This document shows positions 16,787 to 24,549 of a DNA stretch of 64,000 nucleotides, piece by piece (position 1 is the stretch's first letter; each line of letters starts with the position of its first letter). This DNA is from CAWDVH01 sp963805705 (lineage in GTDB: Bacteria; Actinomycetota; Actinomycetes; Streptosporangiales; Streptosporangiaceae): assembly GCA_963805705.1 (NCBI GenBank), contig CAWDVH010000005.1:248001-312000 (forward strand), given 5' to 3'. The translations under genes and the position numbers were made by a program. The notes beneath the pieces are model-generated. The model saw only the letters and a list, made by a program, of their open reading frames with translations. It did not search any database and was not told where the DNA came from.

Positions 16787-18558
16787 CGAATCCGCCTGCG
16801 CCCCCGCCCGGAACATCCGGCCGGCCCTTTGCCAAGGTGAGCCGCATGCGGCGGTACGGGCCGGTGCTGCTGATCGTGGCCGCCCTGGTGGCCGCGGGAG
16901 TGCTGGCCACCGTGCGCCGCGGCGGTGACACGACCACGGCGGCTCCGCCGGGCGCGGCCGCCGGGAAATCGATCAGGGCGGGCCAGGGCGCGATCCCGCT
17001 CACCTACGCCCGCGCGGTCCGCCAGGGCGTAACCGGCAAATACCGATGGGGGCCCGGCTGCGACACCAGGACCGGCCTGCTCAAGATCCCGACTATCTAC
17101 GCCGCGCCGTGCGTCCCGTTGCTGCGCGGGAACAACGGCGGGAGCACGTGGGGCGGCGTGTCAAAGACCACGATCAACGTCGTCGACTATCAGCCGCCGC
17201 CGGGCGGCCTCGGCTCCGCCCTGCCGGGCGCGACTGGCACGCCCGCGGCCAACCTGGCCACCGCCCGCAGCTATGTCGCCATGCTCAACCACGTCTACGA
17301 GCTGTACGGACGGCACGTCAGCCTCATTCTCTACCGGGCCACCGGCCAGGCCACTGATGCGGTCGCCGCGCAGGCCGACGCGGTGCGCGTCGCTGAGCAG
17401 ATCCACGCCTTCGCCTCGATCGGCGGCCCCGCTCAGACCACGGCGTATGAGGACGAGCTGGCGCGTCTGCACGTGCTGTGCATCGACTGCGGCCTCGGCG
17501 GCCTGTCGGCCACCTACCAGCAGGACGCCCCGTACCTGTGGGGCAGCCTGCCCGCGTCGGACACCCTGCTGCGCACTTCCGTCGACTATGTCATCAAGCA
17601 GCTGAACGGAAGGCCCGCGATCTGGGCGGGCAATCGCGCCTGGCACACCCGCAGGAGGCAGTTCGCTTTCGTCAATTACGTCCAGAGCCCGCCCTCGCCC
17701 GGCTCCAAGCAGCTCAGCGAGCAGATCACCGGGCGGCTGCGGGCCGGGCACGTCTCGTTCGCGATCCAGCATTCGCTGACGTACACGCTCGACCTGAACA
17801 CGCTGCCCGATCAGGCCGCGACCATCGCGGCGAAGCTGAAGGCATCGAATGCCACGACGGTCATCTTCGCCGGCGATCCGATCATGCCGATCTACCTGAC
17901 CAAGGCGTGCGCGGCGATCGGCTACTACCCCGAGTGGGTCATCACCGGCACCGTGTTCACGGCCACCACCACCCTGGCCCGCTTCTACAACCAGTCCGAG
18001 TGGGCGCACGCGTTCGGCATCTCCAGCCTGCCGGTACCCACGCCCGTCACGCTCAGCGACGCTTACCGCCTCTACAGCTGGTGGTACGGCGGCCTGAACG
18101 CCCCGCCGTCCCCTACGACCGCGCAGGTGATCCTGCCGCCGATCCTGCAGCTCTTCGAGGGCCTCCAGCTGGCCGGGCCGCACCTGACGCCGTCGACGTT
18201 CGCGGCCGGGATGTTCGGTGCGCCGAAGGCCGGCGGGGGTCCCACCGCCCCCCTGCAGGCCTACGGCGATGCGGGGGCGCCCCCCACGCCGAGCTACACC
18301 TCGCAGGCTGACTACACCTTCGTCTGGTACAACGCCTCGGCGAGGGGCGCCAGCGAGCAAGGAGCGGTCGGCACCGGACTGATCACCTACGTCCAGGGCG
18401 GCCAGCGCTACCCGGCCGGGACGATGCCCGCCGCCCAGGTCCCCATGTTCTCGCCGTCCGGAGCGGTCACCAGTTACCCGGCCCTCCCGCGTGGTGACCG
18501 GACCCCCGCCTACCCGCCGTGGCCAGGCTCCCCGGCGGCCGGATCGGGAGTCCTGTGA
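16783..18558 (+). CDS. LivK-like extracellular solute-binding protein
   Basis: 591 residues. A basic N-terminus and one transmembrane/signal helix (about residues 26-42, RYGPVLLIVAALVAAGVLA) precede a type-1 periplasmic-binding fold (ARSYVAMLNHVYELYGRHVSLI, AFASIGGPAQT, and later the YYPEWVITGT motif). There is no lipobox cysteine, so it is likely anchored by the uncleaved helix. It is longer than classical LivK. As the last gene of the operon, started by GTGA overlap, it should deliver ligand to the LivHM fusion. The ligand is unknown. Confidence 0.82.
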   Translation: MTNPPAPPPGTSGRPFAKVSRMRRYGPVLLIVAALVAAGVLATVRRGGDTTTAAPPGAAAGKSIRAGQGAIPLTYARAVRQGVTGKYRWGPGCDTRTGLLKIPTIYAAPCVPLLRGNNGGSTWGGVSKTTINVVDYQPPPGGLGSALPGATGTPAANLATARSYVAMLNHVYELYGRHVSLILYRATGQATDAVAAQADAVRVAEQIHAFASIGGPAQTTAYEDELARLHVLCIDCGLGGLSATYQQDAPYLWGSLPASDTLLRTSVDYVIKQLNGRPAIWAGNRAWHTRRRQFAFVNYVQSPPSPGSKQLSEQITGRLRAGHVSFAIQHSLTYTLDLNTLPDQAATIAAKLKASNATTVIFAGDPIMPIYLTKACAAIGYYPEWVITGTVFTATTTLARFYNQSEWAHAFGISSLPVPTPVTLSDAYRLYSWWYGGLNAPPSPTTAQVILPPILQLFEGLQLAGPHLTPSTFAAGMFGAPKAGGGPTAPLQAYGDAGAPPTPSYTSQADYTFVWYNASARGASEQGAVGTGLITYVQGGQRYPAGTMPAAQVPMFSPSGAVTSYPALPRGDRTPAYPPWPGSPAAGSGVL

Positions 18559-18563
18559 GCCGG

Positions 18564-19202
18564 TTACGGTGAGATGCCCCTGGCCCGCAGGGCGGCCTGT
18601 GTCCGGTCGGCGGCCTGGGTCTTGTCCAGGATGCGGGAAACGTGATTTTGCACTGTTTTCAGGGAGACACCCAGGGAGCGGGCGATCTGCCGGTTGCTCG
18701 CGCCGTCGGCGAGCAGGTCTAGCACCTGGCGTTCCCGCGCAGTCAGGTCGTCTTGCTGGGACGCGGGCGCCGCCCCGGATAGCCGCGCGGGGGCCGTGGC
18801 CAGGAGCCGGCTGGCGATGCCGGCGCCGAACACGGCGCCACCGGCGGCGACGGTGCGCAGCGCCGCGGTGATCTCGGCGGCGGATGCGCCTTTGAGTACG
18901 TATCCGCGCGCGCCCGCGGCCAGGGCGGCGAACACGCTGTCGTCGTCGTCCACCATGGATACGACGAGCACGGCGGTGGCCGGGGCCGCCGCCAGCACTC
19001 CTCGTGTCGCCTCGACGCCGGAGGCGCCTGGCAGGTTGATGTCCATCAGCACGATGTCAGGTGCACTGTCCTGCAGGACCGCCAGTGCCTCCTCGGCGGT
19101 TCCGGCGGTGCCGGCGATCTCGACGTCGGGCAGTGTCGCGAGCAGCCCGGCGAGGCCGTCGCGGAAGACGGGATGGTCATCGACGATCAGGACCCTGGTC
19201 AC
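18564..19202 (-). CDS. NarL/FixJ-family response regulator
   Basis: 212 residues. The receiver domain has the acidic pair D8-D9, phospho-acceptor D54 (LMDINLPG), a Ser/Thr switch (VVSMVDD) and the YVLKG lysine. A C-terminal LuxR helix-turn-helix (LTARERQVLDLLADGASNRQIARSL, then VKTVQNH-like LKTVQNHVSRIL) binds DNA. Its GTG overlaps the sensor kinase stop by 4 bp, so the two are a cognate pair. It ends 6 bp from the convergent transporter operon. Target genes are unknown. Confidence 0.92.
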   Translation of the reverse strand: MTRVLIVDDHPVFRDGLAGLLATLPDVEIAGTAGTAEEALAVLQDSAPDIVLMDINLPGASGVEATRGVLAAAPATAVLVVSMVDDDDSVFAALAAGARGYVLKGASAAEITAALRTVAAGGAVFGAGIASRLLATAPARLSGAAPASQQDDLTARERQVLDLLADGASNRQIARSLGVSLKTVQNHVSRILDKTQAADRTQAALRARGISP

Positions 19203-21286
19203 GCGGGAACCGCCGGAATCGGGGCTGCCTGGGCAGGCGCGGTCAGCACCGGCAGGCGGGCGGCCACGATGACACCGGGTGCGGCGTCGCTGACCGTCAC
19301 TGCGCCGCCGAGTTCTTCGGCCCGCTCCCGCATGATGGCCAGGCCGTTGCCGTGATCGCCAGCAGTGGCCAGGCCGGTGCCGTCGTCAGTGATGGTGACG
19401 GTCAGCCCGGTCGGGGCGAAGGCGAGCGACACGTCGCAGCGGCGGGCGCTGGCGTGCCGGACCGTATTGGTCACCGCCTCGACCACGATGCGGTACGCGG
19501 CGACCTCGACCGCGGCCGGGAGCGCCGGCAGATCGCCGCTGGCGCGCACGCTGATGGTGAGATCACCCCCGCCGGTAAGCCGCTCCGCAGCCTGAGCGCA
19601 CGCGCCGTCCAGGCCGAGCTCGTCCAGAGCCGGCGGCCGCAGTCCTTCGACGAGGCGCCGGACGTCCACCACCGTGCGGCGGATCTCCTCGCTGAGGACG
19701 TGCAGCTGCCGGGACGCGCCGTCGGTGCCGGGCGGTAGTAGTGCCCGGGCTGTCTCTGTCTTCAGCGTCAGCCCGGCCAGGGCCGGGCCGATGCCGTCGT
19801 GCAGGTCGCGACGCAAACGGCGCCGTTCCTCCTCGCGGGCCAGGACGAGCCGCTCGCGCGCGCGCTGCAGGTCCTCGCGCAGCAGCCGCGCGTGCAGCGC
19901 ACCGCCCAGCTGGCGGGCCAGATCGCGCACTAGCCGCTGCTGCGCCGCGCTCAGCTGACGTTCCGGCGCCCGGTAGGTCAGCCAGCCGACGGTCGCGCCG
20001 TAGGCCTGCAAGGCAATCCCTGTGCCCGGGTCGGCGCCCGTGGTACCGGCGACGGCGGTGCCGTCGATGCCGCGGACGCTGACGTCGCGCAGGCCCAGCC
20101 CGGTGGTGAGCTCGGTCACGGCGGCGTCCAGCAGGAGGTCGACGTCGGCCGCGGCTTCCAGTCGCTCGCCCAGGTCAGCCAGGACCTCATAGGGCTCGTG
20201 CCAGCGGCCGTAGACGACGCGGGTCACGGCGCGCTGCAAGGTTTCGCGCAGGGGGATAAGCAGCAGCGCCGCTACGGCCGCGGCGAGCGCGGCGAGCCAC
20301 CACGCGTGCTGGTCAGGAGCCAGCGAAGCTGCAGCGGCAACTACGAGGGCGTAGATGCCCACGACCGTGCCTGACATGGCGAGCCACAGCAGGGTCCGGT
20401 GCGCGGCGCGGCGCAGGTCATAGAGCCCGTGACTGAGGGTGGCGATCGCGATCGCTATGGGCAGCGGCAGGAGAACGAGGCCGAACACCCAGCCAGGGAC
20501 GCCGTTAGCGAGGATGACGACGAGAAAGACGAGCGCCGGCGGGCAGGCGGCCAGCGCGAGAAGCAGCAGCTGCTGGCGGACGAGCGGTCCTCCGCGGCGC
20601 CACCGGGTGATGAGCCCGGCGATTGCCCCGCCGGCGGCGGCCACGGCGAGCAGTACTCCGGCGACGCTGAGCAGATCCGCGATGTGCCCGTAGCGGCCGG
20701 GCAGTCCAAGCGGGCTCTGCCAGCCGGCGAGACGGTCCTGCTGCGCATGCGGGCTGAGCACGTTGCCCAGCAGCAGGCAGGTCACGGCCGCGACGGTGCA
20801 CCAGCCCAGCCAGCGCCAGCGCGGGCTGGGCAGGCGGCCATCCGGGAACACCGCCGGTACGGCGACTACGGCGATCAGCATCCCCGCCGCTTGCAGACCC
20901 GGCCCGATGGCCGCGAGGTACGCGGCGCCGGGAACCGAGCCGGGGGCGGTAACCACGCCATAGACACCCGCTTCAGTGCACGCCACGCCGGCCCCCATGA
21001 GGACCGCAGCGGCCAGCAGCAGCCAGCCGACCCGGTTACCGGGCACCGCGAGGGTAACGATCGCGCCGACCACAGCGACCGCCCCGACGGCGAAGGCGAA
21101 CGACAGCGTGTCGGCGAAGGCGGCTGTGCCTGCCCGGTCGTAGGCCGTCGCGACGGCGCAGCCAGCCACGGCGACCAGGACCGCGGCGGCGACCGCGACC
21201 GCGGTGAAGCGGCCACTGACCGGCGCCGGCGGCGGGCTGTCCACAAGCCCATGGTGCACCACGCGTACGTCTGCGGCGAGCAGCAT
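19199..21286 (-). CDS. NarL-type sensor histidine kinase with multi-helix membrane domain
   Basis: About 695 residues from the ATG at 21286. The first 400 residues contain roughly 9-10 transmembrane helices, then a GAF-like segment (about 430-520). A HisKA_3 domain with the phospho-acceptor histidine in RRRLRRDLHDGIGP follows, and a HATPase domain with N-box VVEAVTNTVRHA and G-box DDGTGL. It should autophosphorylate and transfer to the adjacent regulator. The start is uncertain because upstream in-frame codons overlap the small membrane gene that ends at 21307; no good ribosome site was seen. Confidence 0.9.
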   Translation of the reverse strand: MLLAADVRVVHHGLVDSPPPAPVSGRFTAVAVAAAVLVAVAGCAVATAYDRAGTAAFADTLSFAFAVGAVAVVGAIVTLAVPGNRVGWLLLAAAVLMGAGVACTEAGVYGVVTAPGSVPGAAYLAAIGPGLQAAGMLIAVVAVPAVFPDGRLPSPRWRWLGWCTVAAVTCLLLGNVLSPHAQQDRLAGWQSPLGLPGRYGHIADLLSVAGVLLAVAAAGGAIAGLITRWRRGGPLVRQQLLLLALAACPPALVFLVVILANGVPGWVFGLVLLPLPIAIAIATLSHGLYDLRRAAHRTLLWLAMSGTVVGIYALVVAAAASLAPDQHAWWLAALAAAVAALLLIPLRETLQRAVTRVVYGRWHEPYEVLADLGERLEAAADVDLLLDAAVTELTTGLGLRDVSVRGIDGTAVAGTTGADPGTGIALQAYGATVGWLTYRAPERQLSAAQQRLVRDLARQLGGALHARLLREDLQRARERLVLAREEERRRLRRDLHDGIGPALAGLTLKTETARALLPPGTDGASRQLHVLSEEIRRTVVDVRRLVEGLRPPALDELGLDGACAQAAERLTGGGDLTISVRASGDLPALPAAVEVAAYRIVVEAVTNTVRHASARRCDVSLAFAPTGLTVTITDDGTGLATAGDHGNGLAIMRERAEELGGAVTVSDAAPGVIVAARLPVLTAPAQAAPIPAVPA

Positions 21287-21306
21287 TTGCTCAGCGACGC
21301 AACGCG

Positions 21307-21666
21307 TCAGGCCGCGGCATTGTGGCGCAGGCGGCCGGCGAGCACCACGATGGCACCGATCAGCCCGGCCACCGACACGAGGACAAAGGTGGTCTGATAG
21401 GCCCAGTCCAGGGCGCTGTGCCGGGCCCAGCCGGAGAACGAGACCACCTCGAACAGGCACAGGATGCCGACGAAGAGAGCACCGGCGGTGACGCGCCCGC
21501 CGCGCAGCAGCGCGGTAGCCAGCAGGAAGAACACGCCGAACACGACGCCCGCCCAGGGCAGGCTGCCCGGATATTTCTCTACCCAGATCATGATCGCGCT
21601 GCCGAACTCGCCCAGGGCGAGTATCCCGGCAATGGTAGTCAGGACAGTGAGCTTGCGACCGTTCAT
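21307..21666 (-). CDS. small four-helix membrane protein, first gene of the sensor operon
   Basis: 119 residues with about four hydrophobic helices. ATG start with GGGAGG about 8 nt upstream. It ends 20 bp before the histidine kinase and probably is co-transcribed, so it could be an accessory or target of that system. No family recognised. Confidence 0.6.
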   Translation of the reverse strand: MNGRKLTVLTTIAGILALGEFGSAIMIWVEKYPGSLPWAGVVFGVFFLLATALLRGGRVTAGALFVGILCLFEVVSFSGWARHSALDWAYQTTFVLVSVAGLIGAIVVLAGRLRHNAAA

Positions 21667-21909
21667 GCTTGCCTCCCGGTGAGAATCTGCGATGACATCA
21701 CCATGCCTGCACGCAGTTCCCGGCCAGAAGAGGCGCCTTCCCGCTCACGCCGGGAAGTTCTCCCTTGGCCGCCCGCGGGAAGCAGATCACCTTGGCGGTG
21801 TCACCGGCGAAGCACGCTGGCCAATCTTCGCAACCGGGCGGCGGCCTGTGCGGTCGTAGATGGTGACGGTGAACCGATGACGGTGAACCGAAGCCAAAGG
21901 AAAGGTCCC

Positions 21910-22479
21910 ATGAAGCTGACCAGCCGAGCCACGCGGCGCGTCGCCGCCGCCGTAGCCGCCGCGAGTGCCACGCTCCTCATCCCCGCCGCCGCCCTGGCCG
22001 CCTCGGGGTCCTCCGCCGCCGCTCACGCCGCCGCCGCGCCTAGGTGCTCCGCGGTGCAGATGTTCGCCTGGATCGGCCTGCCCGGTGACGGCGGCGCGGG
22101 AACGGTGACCTACTGGGTGCAGCTGTCGAACGTATCGCACCGCACCTGCACGCTGAAGGGCTACCCGGGCGTGGCGGCGGTCGGCCGGCCCGGCCAGCTG
22201 GGCAGCCCGGCTGGACGTGCGCACCTGTACCAGCCGCGCCTGATCACGCTGCGACCCGGCGCGACGGCGCACTTCGATCTCGGGATCACTGACATCTCCG
22301 GTCGCGCGCCGGGAACCTGCGACCCAGTCATAGCGCAGGGGCTGAAGATCCGCGCGCCGGGCGACCGCCGTTCGCAGGTGCTCGAATTCGCCTTCGTGAC
22401 CTGTAAGAAGCGCGGCGCGTCCAATCTGGGCGTGACCACCACGCTCAAGGGCACGGGAATCCCGCAGTTCTCGCGCTGA
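21910..22479 (+). CDS. secreted DUF4232 protein
   Basis: 189 residues. ATG with AAAGGAAAGG upstream. A classic Sec signal peptide (basic MKLTSRATRR, hydrophobic Ala-rich core, A-x-A cleavage region near residue 40) precedes a DUF4232 beta-sandwich with four cysteines (RCSAVQ, RTCTLKGYPG, GTCDPV, FVTCKK), presumably two disulfides. The family is common and uncharacterised in actinomycete exoproteomes. It stands alone, divergent from the sensor operon. Confidence 0.82.
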   Translation: MKLTSRATRRVAAAVAAASATLLIPAAALAASGSSAAAHAAAAPRCSAVQMFAWIGLPGDGGAGTVTYWVQLSNVSHRTCTLKGYPGVAAVGRPGQLGSPAGRAHLYQPRLITLRPGATAHFDLGITDISGRAPGTCDPVIAQGLKIRAPGDRRSQVLEFAFVTCKKRGASNLGVTTTLKGTGIPQFSR

Positions 22480-22701
22480 TGCCCGGCAGCGGGCCTAGTC
22501 TCCGATGGGTCCGGGGCAGGATCGCCTAGGTTGGCATGATGAGGCCGGTGAGTTCGGGCGTCGAGCTGGACTGGCCCAGGGAAGTGACCGGCGAGCTGGC
22601 GGAGCAGTGCTGCGCGCATGCGACGCGGTACCCTCCGGTTCAGTGAGAAGCATGATCGAACCTTTAGGGATCTCGCCGGGATCCCGGAGACGGAGCAGAT
22701 C

Positions 22702-23142
22702 ATGAAGCAAGCCCCAGGGTCGGAGCCGTCCGTGCCGCGGCCACCGGCCGCGGCCACGGCCGCGGATGTCATGCGGCCGGCGCTGACGACGGTGGAACCC
22801 AACGACCATGCCGCCGCGGCCGCGTACCTGATGAAGCACGCGAAGAAGGCGGCTCTGGTGGTCGTGGACGACGAGGAGAGCAGGCAGCCGGTCGGCCTCA
22901 TCACCGACGCCGACATTGTCCAGGCGGTGGCGGACAAGAAGGACATGAACGTCGTCCGGATCAATGACCTGATGACCGTTCACCCGACCGTCATCACCGC
23001 GTCGACCAGCATCCGCGACGCGGCCGAAGCCATGATTTCCGGGAATTTCCGGCAGCTGCCGGTGGTCGGCGACACCGGGCTCCTCGGGATGGTCGACATC
23101 GGGGATGTCTGCCGTGCGCTGCTTGATCCGCGCGCGGAATGA
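22702..23142 (+). CDS. CBS-domain pair protein
   Basis: 146 residues containing two CBS motifs: AADVMRPALTTVEPNDHAAAAAYLMKH with VVDDEESRQPVGLITDADIV, then INDLMTVHPTVITASTSIRDAAEAM with RQLPVVGDTGLLGMVDIGDV. Such stand-alone pairs bind adenosyl nucleotides and act as energy or redox sensors. An ATG at 22618 would extend it by 28 residues, but GGAG before the ATG at 22702 supports the shorter form. The 22480-22701 gap shows no other gene. Confidence 0.85.
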   Translation: MKQAPGSEPSVPRPPAAATAADVMRPALTTVEPNDHAAAAAYLMKHAKKAALVVVDDEESRQPVGLITDADIVQAVADKKDMNVVRINDLMTVHPTVITASTSIRDAAEAMISGNFRQLPVVGDTGLLGMVDIGDVCRALLDPRAE

Positions 23143-23184
23143 CGCACGGAAAGATGTGCGCGATGACCTTCCGGCCACCGGATT

Positions 23185-24549
23185 TCAGCCGGGCAGGCTC
23201 TCGACGGAGCCGGCCGCGATCGCGCTGACCAGCTGGGCGTGGTCTCGCTCGTTCTGATCGGCGTACCGGCGGGCGAACTGGCCGATCGCGGCGGCGAACT
23301 TGGGGCCCTTCCCGATGTAGCCATCAATGGCCACCGGGTCGCCGGTGCGAGCGTGGGCACGGGCGAGGGTCTTGCCGCAGGCGGTAGCGAACTCGACGAG
23401 GCGAGGGGCGATCAGCTCAGTGGTGGGGATGATCTTCATGTCGCGGAACTGCCGCACGTAATAGTCCTTCCCGTGCAGCGAGCCCCAGCCGACGAAGATG
23501 TCGGTTGCGGTCTGGACCAGCCGTTTGCCGCTGATCACCCGCGCCCCGTGGCTGTCCTGGCGGCTCGGCTGGGTGTGTGCCTCGTACACCGACGGCCCGG
23601 CCTGCTTGACCTGCAGGAACAACGGATCGGTACCAGTGCGGCCCTCGAGCAGCACCAGATAGACCTGCATCCCCACGCTGCCCACTCCGACGACCTGGCG
23701 GACCACATCGACCTCAGTGAACCGGTCGAACAGGCTGCGCCGGTCCTCCTGGAGCGTCAGCCGGTACTCGGCCAGGAGATGGTCCACGAGGTCGGCCTGC
23801 TCGTCGTCACTGATCCTGACCCGGACCGGGGGCTCCTCGGTTATCCGGGGGCGTCCGTGCGCCATCGTGGTCAGCTTGGCGAATGCCCCGCGGCTGGTGC
23901 GCCGCTTGCGCTTCTTCTCGATGTGGACCGAGACCCGCCCCCGGTCAGCCGGCTCGAAGTAGCCGATCAGGCGGTCGACGTGCATGCCGTCATACCAGAT
24001 GTCGAGCTCCGGCATCGTGGTGTACCGGCGCATGCGCGCGCGATAGGCCGCCACGCCGGCGCTGACCGCGGCGGCGGCCCTGGCCGGCTTGATCCCGTTT
24101 TCCCTGGCCGCTACCACGACGCTGGCGGCGAAGCGCTTGATGTCCCACTCGAACGGCCCGGGGAGGGTCTCGTCGAAGTCACGCAGGTCGAACGACAAGT
24201 TCCGCTCGGGCGTGGCCCACAGGCCGAAGTTCAGGATGTGGGCGTCACCGCAGAGCTGCACCATCAGCCCGCTGTCAGGCTGTGCGGCGAGGTCGGCCGC
24301 CATGACCGCCGCGGCGCCCCGGTAGTAGTTCCACGGGGACGCCGCCATGCGCTGATGCCTGATGGGAACGAGCTCAGGGACCCGGATCTGGTCCTGGGCC
24401 AGGATCGTCTGCAGCGCGTCATGGCCGCGCTGCTCCTCATCCCAGGACCCCGACGGGCGCCGCGGAGCCCGTTTCCTGGCCGCCTTCCCGGCGGCCCGTC
24501 TCTCGTTTCTGGTGGCCGGCAGATCACGCAGCCGGGGTGGTTCCGGCAC
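23185..24549 (-). CDS. DUF2252 protein translationally coupled to a Ser/Thr kinase
   Basis: 454 residues. Family features include RHQRMAASPWNYYRGAA, LCGDAHILNFG, FDLRDFDET and FEWDIKRFAAS; these resemble the catalytic HGDxHxxN and DxD-type motifs of the protein-kinase-like/aminoglycoside-kinase fold, so a phosphotransferase role is possible but unproven. Its GTG shares one base with the TAG stop of the upstream kinase (TAGTG). Longer starts would run into the kinase coding sequence, which is why this start was chosen. Confidence 0.85.
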   Translation of the reverse strand: MPEPPRLRDLPATRNERRAAGKAARKRAPRRPSGSWDEEQRGHDALQTILAQDQIRVPELVPIRHQRMAASPWNYYRGAAAVMAADLAAQPDSGLMVQLCGDAHILNFGLWATPERNLSFDLRDFDETLPGPFEWDIKRFAASVVVAARENGIKPARAAAAVSAGVAAYRARMRRYTTMPELDIWYDGMHVDRLIGYFEPADRGRVSVHIEKKRKRRTSRGAFAKLTTMAHGRPRITEEPPVRVRISDDEQADLVDHLLAEYRLTLQEDRRSLFDRFTEVDVVRQVVGVGSVGMQVYLVLLEGRTGTDPLFLQVKQAGPSVYEAHTQPSRQDSHGARVISGKRLVQTATDIFVGWGSLHGKDYYVRQFRDMKIIPTTELIAPRLVEFATACGKTLARAHARTGDPVAIDGYIGKGPKFAAAIGQFARRYADQNERDHAQLVSAIAAGSVESLPG

